Shown piece after piece: positions 9,122 through 16,956 of a stretch of DNA of 28,132 bases. The stretch's first letter is position 1. Every line of letters starts with the position of its first letter. The notes under the pieces were generated by a model. It was not told where the DNA came from. It made no database searches and saw nothing but the letters and a program-made list of their open reading frames with translations. Origin of the DNA: JAQVPN01 sp036170435 (lineage in GTDB: Bacteria > Patescibacteriota > Gracilibacteria > BD1-5 > UBA6164); the NCBI GenBank assembly GCA_036170435.1, contig JAVHPF010000086.1, positions 1 through 28,132 of the forward strand, written 5' to 3'. Position numbers and translations under genes: made by a program.

Positions 9122-10396
9122 TTAGAAAAAGTACACTTTAGCATCAATTCCTAGGACTTCTAATTCTATAGAAAAAAACTCTTCCGCTTTTTTTCTTAGT
9201 TTATCATTAATTTCTTTATTTTCTGAATCAATGACCGGCAGTTTAACGATAACTAAATCGCAATCAATCTCAATTTGATCTTTAATCAGCTTTAATGATG
9301 ACATATTAACGAATGAAATTTTTTTATCATCGTCAATTTCATCAAGGATATGAGTAATCGTAAAAAACTGCTGGATAGCATTTTTTCTTGAAATATCATT
9401 ACCAAAATGAGGTCCTACGTACTTTTTAGAAAAATCAAATATTCCATCTTCCATAGATTTTAGAAAATAGAAATGTAATTCAAGCAACGCTAGTAGAAAA
9501 TAATGAAAAGGATTTTCAATAGTAGAGTTTTTCCCTTCGCTAGAAACTGTAGAATAAAGCAAATTGTATTTGAACCAATTAGCTAAATCATTCTTTATAG
9601 TAAAGTCATCTCTCTTTTTCTCCATTTCCCAGATTTTAGCAAATTCAGGAAATTTTATTGAAAATAAGTCACAAGTTTCATAAATAATCTTTATAAATTC
9701 GCCTTGTCTATGTTCTAGTAGAAGATGCCGTGCTATAAGTATTAATGTCCCATATTCTTTAGAAAAATTTTTCAAATTCTCACGAAAACTTTTATCGGCA
9801 TAAATAAGAGAATAGAAAATCGAACTATTTTTATCCGTAATATCTAATTTTGAAAGATATTTTACAAGATTTGTAGGAATTTCCCGTGTTCCAGTTCCAA
9901 AAATAACTTGTAAAAGACAAATCTCAGTTGGAAGAGAATGGAAAATTGAGTTTAATTCAGATCTTCTAATCCCTGAAGTTCTTCTCCCAAAAAATTCAAC
10001 ATCTGACATATCTCTACCATAAGAGTATACATCAACTGGTAAAGAAACATTATAAAGGTATGTGTCAAACGACATACCATTTTGGGGGTCGATAAATATT
10101 GCACCAGCAAATTCATCCATATCATTCAAAATAGCGATAGGATTTGAGTATGGAATATAAACCTTGTTAGTTCTCACGAAGAAAACAACTTTTGCCGGGT
10201 CCAAGTTGAAATACTCAACAAGAATTTTAGCATCAGGATATTTGTCCGTTAACACGATATGAGAAACTTCCATTTCGCCATTTTCAATCCGCCATTTATT
10301 TGGGTAGATTTCATGTTTTGTATCACTATCAATGTAAAGTGGTACATTAGATGCACCAAACAGTTTTCCGATTGTTCTTGTAAACAACGCTTTCAT
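9122..10396 (-). CDS. Unknown 424-aa protein with standard-code habits
   Basis: I do not recognise this protein. It reads MKALFTRTIGKLFGAS at the start and ends GIDAKVYFF; no membrane segment, signal peptide or catalytic motif stands out. It looks soluble, with an alpha/beta N-terminal half and a more helical C-terminal half. ATG at 10396 is chosen over 10444 because AAAGGA sits about 7 bases upstream, a clear Shine-Dalgarno that most neighbours lack. All 17 glycines are GGN and no TGA is in frame. Three CGG codons (10289-10291, 9884-9886, 9728-9730) lie in KW-x-IENG, TGT-x-EIP and IA-x-HLL, where Arg seems at least as natural as Trp. Own promoter and terminator. Probably acquired from a standard-code donor. 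Confidence 0.85.
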   Translation of the reverse strand: MKALFTRTIGKLFGASNVPLYIDSDTKHEIYPNKWRIENGEMEVSHIVLTDKYPDAKILVEYFNLDPAKVVFFVRTNKVYIPYSNPIAILNDMDEFAGAIFIDPQNGMSFDTYLYNVSLPVDVYSYGRDMSDVEFFGRRTSGIRRSELNSIFHSLPTEICLLQVIFGTGTREIPTNLVKYLSKLDITDKNSSIFYSLIYADKSFRENLKNFSKEYGTLILIARHLLLEHRQGEFIKIIYETCDLFSIKFPEFAKIWEMEKKRDDFTIKNDLANWFKYNLLYSTVSSEGKNSTIENPFHYFLLALLELHFYFLKSMEDGIFDFSKKYVGPHFGNDISRKNAIQQFFTITHILDEIDDDKKISFVNMSSLKLIKDQIEIDCDLVIVKLPVIDSENKEINDKLRKKAEEFFSIELEVLGIDAKVYFF

Positions 10397-10476
10397 AATA
10401 AATCCTTTGTATGTGTTTTCGCATATTCTTTCGCCAAAAAACAATTTTCCCAGCTACTAATAATATACTTAGATTA

Positions 10477-10504
10477 TATATAATGATATTATAGTAATTG
10501 TCAA
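10477..10504 (-). promoter_or_regulatory. Promoter of the 424-aa unknown gene
   Basis: Minus strand -35 TTGACA (10504-10499, perfect consensus), 16-bp spacer, -10 TATATA (10482-10477). The predicted start near 10470 leaves a leader of about 74 bases ending in ACAAAGGA before the ATG at 10396. Confidence 0.55.
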
Positions 10505-10508
10505 ACAG

Positions 10509-10536
10509 AAAAAAGAGAAGACAATAATCTTCTCTT
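10509..10536 (-). terminator. Terminator overlapping the holA stop codon
   Basis: Stem AAGAGAAG (10513-10520) and CTTCTCTT (10529-10536), 8-base loop, with a T-run on the minus strand. The TAA of holA (10537-10535) forms part of the stem edge. Confidence 0.8.
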
Positions 10537-11503
10537 AATCAAAATAATTAAGTAACACTTTTTCAAGTTCAAACTTGAAATCTTCTTCAGCAGAACCTAC
10601 AAAATCTCAAGATTTCATTTGCAGGTCAAGCTCCACGATATTTTCAAAAACTTCAAATAATTTTTCTGACTTTACTGCATAATTTTTGTCTACCAGAAAT
10701 CATCTATTTCCAAGTCATAAATCTTCTACTATTTTTCTCGACGCATATCAATCAGATTTCAATTTATAAACATAAACATAAAATCTTAAATTAGAAAGAA
10801 AACTCCAGTAAAATTGAAAATACGAATTTCTTTGTAATATTGTATCTAATTTCGCAAAAAATTGGTTTTTTCTTAGATTCAAGAAATCATCAATAAGTGG
10901 AAAAATATTTTGTTCTAGTTCTGGAATAACAAAATTTTCTATTATTTTTGAATCTATGAAATCATTTGTAATATGAAGTTTATCTATTTCATTTACTATT
11001 TTATATATATCTCAAGCTTTATATGAAATAATCAAATCTAGAGCTCTGGAATCTATAGAATTTGGATAAATTTTAGCTAAATTCTCTTTTAAATCTATAT
11101 CATCTTTTATATCAAATTCTTCTATTTTCCCAAATTCGCGAATATACTTATATATTTTTGAAGCCTTTAATATACTAGTTGAAGTTAAAACAAGTATTGT
11201 ATTATCTGGTACTCTAGGCATTATTCAAAGAAAAAAATCATTTAAGTTTCCAAGATCTTCCTCATTATCATTTTCATCTGATTTTTTAGCTTTTTTAAAA
11301 AAATCTTCTATTATAACAAGTTTTTTATCTCCCAAGAAAGGACTTGATAATAAATTTTCAGCTAAAAAATCCTGACTAATTCAAGCTAAATCTCTAATAT
11401 GTAATAAATTGAAATCTCAAAATTTATCTATAAATGCATTTTTCCAAGATTTTACTTTTTTTTCAAGCAAATAGCTACTATTTCAAGTAAATAAATAAAT
11501 CAT
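10535..11503 (-). CDS. holA: DNA polymerase III subunit delta
   Basis: 322 aa, the usual size. Delta opens the beta clamp as part of the clamp loader at the replication fork. Recognisable features: the N-terminal start MIYLFTGNSSYLLEKKVKSW; LGDKKLVIIEDFFKKA; the region VPDNTILVLTSTS with ASKIYKYIREFGKIEEFD; and the interdomain part ending ALDLIISYKAGDIYKIVNEIDKLH, all matching HolA. The lysine where AAA+ ATPases have Walker A is absent, as normal for delta. TGA glycines interrupt it repeatedly under the standard code. It is a single-gene unit with a head-to-head repeat pair immediately upstream and a terminator overlapping its stop. No Shine-Dalgarno is visible. Confidence 0.88.
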
Positions 11504-11528
11504 TATTTGATAATTATAGTTTAAAAAA

Positions 11529-11624
11529 ATCCCCCGGCTTTACAAGCCATCCCCTTAATAAGGGGGACTTTAAAAATTTTTGTCCCCCTTACTAAGGGGG
11601 ATGTCATTTATGACAGGGGGATTT
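11529..11624. repeat. GC-rich hairpin repeat, head-to-head pair (copies 2 and 3)
   Basis: Copy 2 (11529-11570, + sense) is CCCCC, hairpin GGCTT-tac-AAGCC, then ATCCCCTT-aat-AAGGGGGA. Copy 3 (11583-11624) is its inverse: TCCCCCTT-act-AAGGGGGA, hairpin TGTCA-ttta-TGACA, then GGGGG. The two small hairpins have unrelated sequences but both pair perfectly. The element fills the space between holA and the CHAP hydrolase gene. Confidence 0.85.
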
Positions 11625-11670
11625 CTGTTTCCCCTATTTTATAAATTTTATCTAAAATTACAAATATAGT

Positions 11671-11706
11671 AAAAAATAAGTTTCCAAATTTGGAAACTTA
11701 TTTTTT
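11671..11706. terminator. Bidirectional terminator of the CHAP hydrolase gene
   Basis: Perfect 28-bp palindrome centred at 11688/11689 (AATAAGTTTCCAAA and its complement), with an A-run before and a T-run after. It touches the stop codon of the minus-strand gene. Confidence 0.8.
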
Positions 11707-12839
11707 TAATTAGCATATATATATCATCTTATTGCTCTACTTGATTTTGGGACTTTTCTTGTAGTAACTTCTCAAAATGAACGGTAGTTCATATCTTTTA
11801 CTATAATATTTCATCCATCATCACCAACTACAATTCAAACATGTCCATAGTAAGAATTATATCAAGCTCAATTAAATACAACGATAGATCAAACTTGCGC
11901 TGATTTTCAAACTGGCACTCATTGAGCTGCAGCATTTCCATACCAAGAACCAGCATTTCATCTCCAAGTTACGTTCTTATATTGTGCAACAAACCGGGTA
12001 CAATATCATTTTACAAATTTATTCGAACCACTAGATGGTGCCAATAATAATTTATTTGATGTTTTTTTACTTGTTTTAGATGATACTATTTTTGGATTTT
12101 TTGACGTAGATTTTGCTACTAATCTATCATTTTTACTTATTTTTTTATCACTTTTAGCAATAACTGGGCTTTCTACTTTTATTACTTTTTTAACTGCTCA
12201 AGGAATTATAAGAGTTTCCCATATTTGCAAATTTTCTCAAGATAATGAGTTTTGAGTCATTATATCTTGTTTTGAAACTCAATAGTAAGAAGCTAATCTA
12301 TCAAGTGTTTCACCTTTTTCTACTCTATGAATTATACCTGAAACTGGTGGAATTTTTAAAGTATCTCAAGGATGAATAACAGAATTTGATTTAAGATTAT
12401 TTGCCCAAATTATACTATTACTATCAATTCAAAAATCATCCGCTATACTTCAAATAGAATCACCTGATTGTACCTCATATTTAATAACTTGTGAAACTCC
12501 TGATACATCTCTTGAATGATCTGTATTCATTGAATTCAGTGATAAATATGCGTTTTCAGTAAGTGTTAAATCTCATAAATTATTAGTTGAATCACTAATA
12601 TTATATGAGTCGATGATTGAAGATTCATCTATATTTGTTCTGTAAAAATCTATGTTTGTATCATAAAAAAAGTTCGCAAACATAGGATATACAGGAAGAA
12701 GAAAAACTATAATTATAAAAACTATATTATAATTTAATCTATGATAAAATGCTCTAAATGGATGAATATCTTTTATACTATTTTTCAAAACTCTAGAATG
12801 TCTTTCTATACGAGCTTTTAGATTTACTTTTGATACCAC
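11706..12839 (-). CDS. Peptidoglycan hydrolase: signal anchor, two LysM, CHAP domain
   Basis: 377 aa. A basic N-terminus is followed by a membrane helix (about residues 37-58), so the enzyme is probably anchored outside the cell. Two LysM wall-binding repeats lie at about 119-163 (YEVQSGDSIGSIADDFG) and 168-212 (HRVEKGDTLDRLASYYG). A Ser/Lys-rich linker leads to a CHAP amidase/endopeptidase domain with catalytic Cys280 (GYCT) and His333 (YYGHVGIVVGDDG), plus the classic VTWRGNAGSWYGNA. CGG at 11994-11996 follows Cys-Thr where CHAP enzymes have Trp (CTW), key evidence for CGG=Trp. The start is a GTG: a TAA lies four codons upstream and the next ATG is after the helix. It remodels the organism's own wall or attacks a host wall. 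Confidence 0.88.
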
Positions 12840-12940
12840 TTTGTTAAATTAGAAACTAAATATCATTTCAAATTTAGTCATAAGATTTTAGAAAATGCTA
12901 AATTTGAGATGATAAAATAGGCATCCCTATTTTTGGATTT

Positions 12941-12990
12941 AAAAAAGAGAGCGGGTTTTTATTTTTCAATAAACCCCTTCTCTCCTTTTT
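12941..12990 (-). terminator. Terminator of rplU
   Basis: On the minus strand GGAGAG-aa-GGGGTTT and AAACCC-gc-TCTC form an interrupted stem followed by a T-run, just after the rplU stop. The rest of 12840-12996 (upstream of the CHAP gene) shows no convincing promoter by eye. Confidence 0.7.
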
Positions 12991-12996
12991 TTATAA

Positions 12997-13308
12997 TTAC
13001 GCTATACTTAAAACTTCTAACTCAGTAACTTCAGGTCTAAAACCTTTATTTCTAGTATATCTTTTTTTAGATTTCATTTTAAAAACTCTTACTTTTTCAC
13101 CTTTAAATTGATCTAAAACTTTTAATTCAACTTTTGAATTTTCTAAAACTGGAGTACCAACTTGTACATTTTTCCCTTCAGTATCAGAAATAAGTAATGC
13201 TTTAAGAGTCATAACAGAGTCTACAGAAACATCTTGATGTTTTACTTCGATTACATCACCAACTTGAACAGTAAATTGATTACCACCTAATTCTATAACA
13301 GCTAACAT
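12997..13308 (-). CDS. rplU: 50S ribosomal protein L21
   Basis: 103 aa, full length. MLAVIELGGNQFTVQVGDVIEV, VGTPVLENSKVELKVLDQFKGEKVRVFKMKSKKRYTRNKGFRPEVTELEV are diagnostic of bL21, a protein of the 50S subunit that contacts 23S rRNA. All its glycines are GGN: highly expressed native genes here may avoid TGA, so lack of TGA alone does not prove foreign origin. It is not followed by rpmA (L27) as in most bacteria; the next minus-strand gene is the CHAP hydrolase. It has its own promoter and a roughly 100-base leader that can fold. Confidence 0.97.
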   Translation of the reverse strand: MLAVIELGGNQFTVQVGDVIEVKHQDVSVDSVMTLKALLISDTEGKNVQVGTPVLENSKVELKVLDQFKGEKVRVFKMKSKKRYTRNKGFRPEVTELEVLSIA

Positions 13309-13407
13309 AGTTATATATAATAATAAATTAAAATTTTTTTCTTTGATTTATGCGATACCAATAAGTAAACTACCTAATTCTTACTCGACACCAGTATCAA
13401 TAATTGC
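13309..13407 (-). ncRNA. Structured 5' leader of rplU (candidate regulatory leader)
   Basis: About 99 bases between the predicted transcript start and the rplU ATG. Nested pairings are visible: GATAC with GTATC outside and AGTAA with TTACT inside, leaving a GAATTAGGTAGT loop region. Ribosomal-protein leaders are often autoregulatory; I cannot match this one to the known L21 leader. A nine-codon frame (MAIIDTGVE) begins at 13410 but would start before the predicted transcript, so a leader peptide is unlikely. Confidence 0.4.
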
Positions 13408-13413
13408 CATAGC

Positions 13414-13440
13414 ATTATATAGATTTTTTCTAAATGTAAA
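13414..13440 (-). promoter_or_regulatory. Promoter of rplU
   Basis: Minus strand -35 TTTACA (13440-13435), 15-bp spacer, -10 TATAAT (13419-13414). It lies just past the uvrD stop codon and is the only promoter read here whose spacer is not 16 bp. Confidence 0.5.
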
Positions 13441-13459
13441 GTTTTTTTAGCTATTTCTT

Positions 13460-15643
13460 TTATATTTTCTTCACCGGAGCTATTTTCACATTCATCTTTT
13501 TGATTCAATGCCCAGAAAATGCAATTTCAGCTAATTCTCAAGATAGACTAGTTATCACTCAAATTCAAAATTTTGGATGCTCTAATCTGGTTCAAATAGA
13601 AAAATCACTTATATCATTATCAGCTTTTGGTTTCAATTTTGGTGTTGAAATATCAATCCCAGATGAAGTAAAGTCTTGAGAAAAAGAAGAATTTGAGAAA
13701 TAATTATTTTTAGTTTCGAATTTATAATTTTCTATTAATTCAGCTGGAATTTCAGCCATAAATCTAGAAATCGGATTAGAAATATAATTACCAAAAGTAA
13801 ATCTCTCGCGAGCTCTAGTAATATACAATTCATCCCTTGCTCTTGTCATCGCAACATACATTAATCTTCTTTCTTCTTCTAATTCTCGTGGTGAATTTAT
13901 ACTTCTCATATGTGGGAATAATCCCTCTTCAAGTCACATTACAAAAACTCTGTCTGACTCTAGTCATTTTGAAGTATGGATTGTCATAAGAGTAACAAAA
14001 TCCTCTTCTTCATCTATTTTATCCATATCAGTAATTAGAGCGATATCATCCAAGAAATTTGAAAGTGATTCTCTTCGCTCCATTCCATTATAAGCTGAAG
14101 CTAGGTTTATAAGTTCGGCAATATTGTCTAATTTCCCTTCTTTTTCCTCTTTTGAATATTCTTCTTTCAAATAATCTTCATATCAAATTTTTCTAACAAT
14201 AGAGTCTATAAGTTCTCAAACTACTTGAGTTTTTGAACTTTCAAAAAGTGATGAATAAATTTCATAAAATCATGCCAAAGATCTCTTTGCTCAATTATTT
14301 AATTCTTCAACTTCAGCTATATTTGATATTATTTGTACATAATTTAGATTGAAATTCTCTCTATACATATCAAGAACTTCTGTAGTTTTGTCTCAAATTT
14401 TTCTACTTGGTACATTTATTATTCTTTTTGTTGCAACTATATCATCAGGATTGTGAATTAGTCTCAAATATGCAAGTAAATCCTTGATTTCTTTTCTCTC
14501 ATAAAACTTCAATCATCATATAACTTTATAAGGAATTACTTCCCTAAGCAAAGCCTCTTCTATATTTCTTGATTGCCCATTTGTACGATACAAAATAAGA
14601 TTTTTTTTGTACGGATGTCATTTTTCTTTGATAATTTTTGCAATAGTTGAAGCTTCAATTCTATCATCTGGAGATTCTATAAAAACTATTTTTTCTCCCT
14701 GCATATTATCTGTCCAAAGAGTTTTATCTAGCGCAGTTTTATTATTTTTAATAATTTTATTAGCAGCCTCAATTATAACTTTTGTAGACCTATAATTTTG
14801 CTCAAGTTTCACTACTTTCGCTTCTGGATAATCTTTTTTGAAATTTATGATATTTCTCATATCAGCTCATCTCCAAGAATAAATTGATTGCCAATCATCT
14901 CAAACTACTGCTAGATTTCTATACTTTGAAGCCAAAAGTCTAACAATTTCATATTGTGGAGCATTTGTATCTTGATACTCATCAACCATTATATATTTGT
15001 ATTTTTCTTGATAAGCATCTAGAATTTCAGGATTTTTTAATAAAGACAAAGTTTTAATCAAAATATCATCAAAATCTAGTGCATTATTTCTAAGCATTTT
15101 TTGTTCATATCTTTTATAAACTTCTCCAACTATTTCTTTGAATTTTGAATCTACATAAGAATTATAAGCACTTGGACTAATAAGAGAGTTTTTAGCCGCT
15201 GAAATATTGTAAGCAATTTGTCTCGCTGGATACATTTTTTCATCCAAATTTAATTCTTCTTTTGCTATATTTTTTATCACACTGATTTTGTCAGATTCAT
15301 CATAGATTACAAAGTCTTTTTTATAACCAAGACTTTCTATATTTTCCTTCAAAAACATAAGTCAAATCGAGTGGAAAGTCCCAATCAAAGGCATTCATTT
15401 ATCTTTATAAGGATTTCCAGTAAAACTTATTCCCAAAGTTCTAGCAATTCTATGTTTCATCTCTTTTGCTGCCTTATTTGTGAAGGTAACACAAAGGATA
15501 TTTGAAATCGGAATTTGTTTTTCTTTTATCATATATTCCACTCTAGCAGTCAAAGTCGCAGTTTTTCAACTACCAGCTCCAGCTATAATCAGAAGTGGTC
15601 ATTCAACAGTATTTTTAGCATCAGTTTGTGCAGGATTTAACAT
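13460..15643 (-). CDS. UvrD/PcrA/Rep-type superfamily 1A DNA helicase
   Basis: 727 aa, matching PcrA length. It is a 3'-5' DNA helicase for repair and replication-fork upkeep. Visible motifs: MLNPAQTDA (Q-motif region); Walker A GAGSGKT at about residues 22-28, whose last glycine is TGA (15566-15568); VTFTNKAAKEM (Ia); IMVDEYQDTN (II); LEQNYRSTKVI (III/IV region); ATRARDELY-type motif VI in VAMTRARDELYITRARE. The C-terminal tail EHPKFGIGVITSLSGELAEIAFSGHGIKKM is the PcrA beta-barrel that contacts RNA polymerase. At least five standard-code fragments join here. CGA codons occur in SP-x-ELEEERRL and GME-x-RES; the residue (Arg or Trp) is not settled by context. The stop is TAA at 13462-13460. 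Confidence 0.93.
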
Positions 15644-15724
15644 TCTTTCATCTTAAAAATTAATTTTTCCCTAGGATAATGATTTTTTGGAAGATGTGAA
15701 ATTTATTTTTTGGAAAACATTTCT

Positions 15725-15752
15725 TTGACTTTAAGTATTTTTTATATATAAA
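15725..15752 (+). promoter_or_regulatory. Promoter of the two-gene unknown operon
   Basis: -35 TTGACT (15725-15730), 16-bp spacer, -10 TATAAA (15747-15752). The leader of about 20 bases carries ACAAAGGA, a Shine-Dalgarno ending six bases before the ATG at 15780. Confidence 0.65.
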
Positions 15753-15779
15753 TTTAAAAACACAAACAAAGGAAATATA

Positions 15780-16100
15780 ATGGTAAAAGTCAAAATTATA
15801 GGTAAAAGGATTTCTGATCACTTTTACGCATTTGGAATGAGAGCTCTAAAGTTGGAAGTAATTGAAGGTGGAACAATAACTTTTGAAAAAAAGACTGACG
15901 AAAACCGAAAAAAGAAGGGAACAAAACCATCATATAAAAAAGTAGTGTATAAAATAGGTGATAAATTTGAAGCTGTCGTTTATCCAAATCATAAATATAA
16001 ACTTGAGTCCATTCATGAATTGGACGATATTCTAAATTGGAATATTGTTTATTTGGAACAAAAAGAGAGAAGACAACAAAAAATACAAACAAAGGGATAG
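15780..16100 (+). CDS. Small basic unknown protein, first of a coupled pair
   Basis: 106 aa, soluble, basic (many Lys), no signal or membrane segment. The N-terminus MVKVKIIGKRISDHFYAFG leads to a probable small beta-rich fold; the C-terminus QKERRQQKIQTKG is strongly charged. I recognise no family. Features that set it apart from its neighbours: a textbook Shine-Dalgarno AAAGGA, no TGA, all glycines GGN, and a CGA codon (15906-15908) in EN-x-KKKG where Arg fits a basic stretch better than Trp. It reads against the surrounding minus-strand genes (uvrD and rel). Its last codons AAA GGG double as the ribosome-binding site of the next gene. Probably foreign. Confidence 0.75.
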   Translation: MVKVKIIGKRISDHFYAFGMRALKLEVIEGGTITFEKKTDENRKKKGTKPSYKKVVYKIGDKFEAVVYPNHKYKLESIHELDDILNWNIVYLEQKERRQQKIQTKG

Positions 16101-16103
16101 CAA

Positions 16104-16502
16104 ATGCAATATAAAAAGATTAGTCTTGGGAATATTGGGAAAAGTGACGAATTAATACATATTGGATTTCTAACATATAAAAATGAAGATTCTAATAGTG
16201 TTGATTTATATCTAATAGATAATTTTGAAAAACTAAAACCTATTTCAATTTTACCTCTTGAAGAAGATTATTTAATAGAGTTAATAAAAAATAGACTTAA
16301 AGGTTTAAAAAAAGCTAACAAAAAAATTACAGGATTAAACATCCAGGTTGTTGGTGAAAAAACTTTATACCTTTCAAATACACACATTGTTAATGATATC
16401 TTCTTAAAAAATTCTATAGGTTTTATAAAAAACAATACTTTATCTTTAATTAGCCTTATTCAAAAAGTTAATCTGAAGAAAGTAACTATAGAAATAGACT
16501 AA
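16104..16502 (+). CDS. Unknown 132-aa protein, second of a coupled pair
   Basis: 132 aa, soluble, Lys/Ile/Leu-rich. Segments such as IHIGFLTYKN, VDLYLIDNFEKLKP, LIELIKNRLKGL and KKITGLNIQVVGEKTLYLS suggest a mixed alpha/beta fold, but I recognise no family. It begins three bases after the previous stop, with CAAAGGG of the upstream gene as its ribosome-binding site, so translation is coupled and the two products probably act together. Glycines are all GGN and it contains no TGA. A hairpin terminator follows immediately. The pairing of two small proteins in one unit recalls toxin-antitoxin layouts, but nothing in either sequence supports a specific assignment. Confidence 0.75.
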   Translation: MQYKKISLGNIGKSDELIHIGFLTYKNEDSNSVDLYLIDNFEKLKPISILPLEEDYLIELIKNRLKGLKKANKKITGLNIQVVGEKTLYLSNTHIVNDIFLKNSIGFIKNNTLSLISLIQKVNLKKVTIEID

Positions 16503-16527
16503 AGTCAAGCTTCGCTTGGCTTTTATA
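16501..16527 (+). terminator. Terminator of the two-gene unknown operon
   Basis: Stem GTCAAGC (16504-16510) and GCTTGGC (16514-16520, one G-T pair), 3-base loop, then a T-run. Confidence 0.8.
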
Positions 16528-16546
16528 TTTATCTAAAATAAAAACT

Positions 16547-16574
16547 TTGACAAAATAAATTTTATTATTATAAA
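16547..16574 (+). promoter_or_regulatory. Promoter of the small secreted protein gene
   Basis: -35 TTGACA (16547-16552, perfect), 16-bp spacer, -10 TATAAA (16569-16574). Expected start near 16581, leaving a 40-base leader with a small ACTC-gaga-GAGT hairpin just upstream of it. Confidence 0.65.
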
Positions 16575-16620
16575 TATTTCACTCGAGAGAGTAAATACAC
16601 TAGAAAGTGAGAAAACAAAA

Positions 16621-16923
16621 ATGAAAAAAGTTCTGCTTGGACTTATGTTTATGGGAATTATGGCTAGCGGTGCTTCGGCAAAAGTATTGAATTTCGATTC
16701 ATGCAAAGAATGGGCTGATGATAAAGATGCCACTCACTATGCGGCCGTTGTAAAAACAGCTTCAGTAAAAGATGGCTACAATATCGGTACAGCGGAAATC
16801 ATCGAAAACGGCGAATTCAAAGGTAAAATCGTGAAGTTCACACAAAAATCATTTTTCGTTGCAACAACACCGTTTGCAACAGGAGCGCTTATCTGGGTAA
16901 CATCCTACGATAACGCACAATAA
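16621..16923 (+). CDS. Small secreted protein of unknown function
   Basis: 100 aa with a clear Sec signal peptide: MKK, a hydrophobic core LLGLMFMGIMASG, and cleavage after ASA (about residue 20). The mature part is about 80 aa, with one cysteine (FDSCKEWADDKD), HYAAVVKTASVKDGYNIG, and a C-terminal ALIWVTSYDNAQ; no known family. Base composition stands out: GCG, CGG-containing contexts, GGC and ATC codons are common, and it is plainly richer in G+C than the genes around it. All glycines are GGN, with no TGA. It has its own strong promoter and a GC-rich terminator. Signal peptide style and codon use look proteobacterial/campylobacterial, suggesting recent transfer. It could be an exported effector or an envelope protein; this is inference. 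Confidence 0.8.
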   Translation: MKKVLLGLMFMGIMASGASAKVLNFDSCKEWADDKDATHYAAVVKTASVKDGYNIGTAEIIENGEFKGKIVKFTQKSFFVATTPFATGALIWVTSYDNAQ

Positions 16924-16956
16924 AGTCGGACCTCTTCGGTCCGACTCTTTTTTTTT
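16924..16956 (+). terminator. Strong terminator after the secreted-protein gene
   Basis: Perfect 9-bp stem AGTCGGACC (16924-16932) and AGGTCCGACT side (GGTCCGACT, 16938-16946), loop TCTTC, then a long T-run that reaches the rel stop codon. It resembles the GGTCGGA stem terminating the 9122-10396 gene. Confidence 0.9.

Noticed and set aside
15780..16502. A toxin-antitoxin pair.
   Set aside because: The layout is suggestive, but neither protein shows a recognisable toxin or antitoxin motif.
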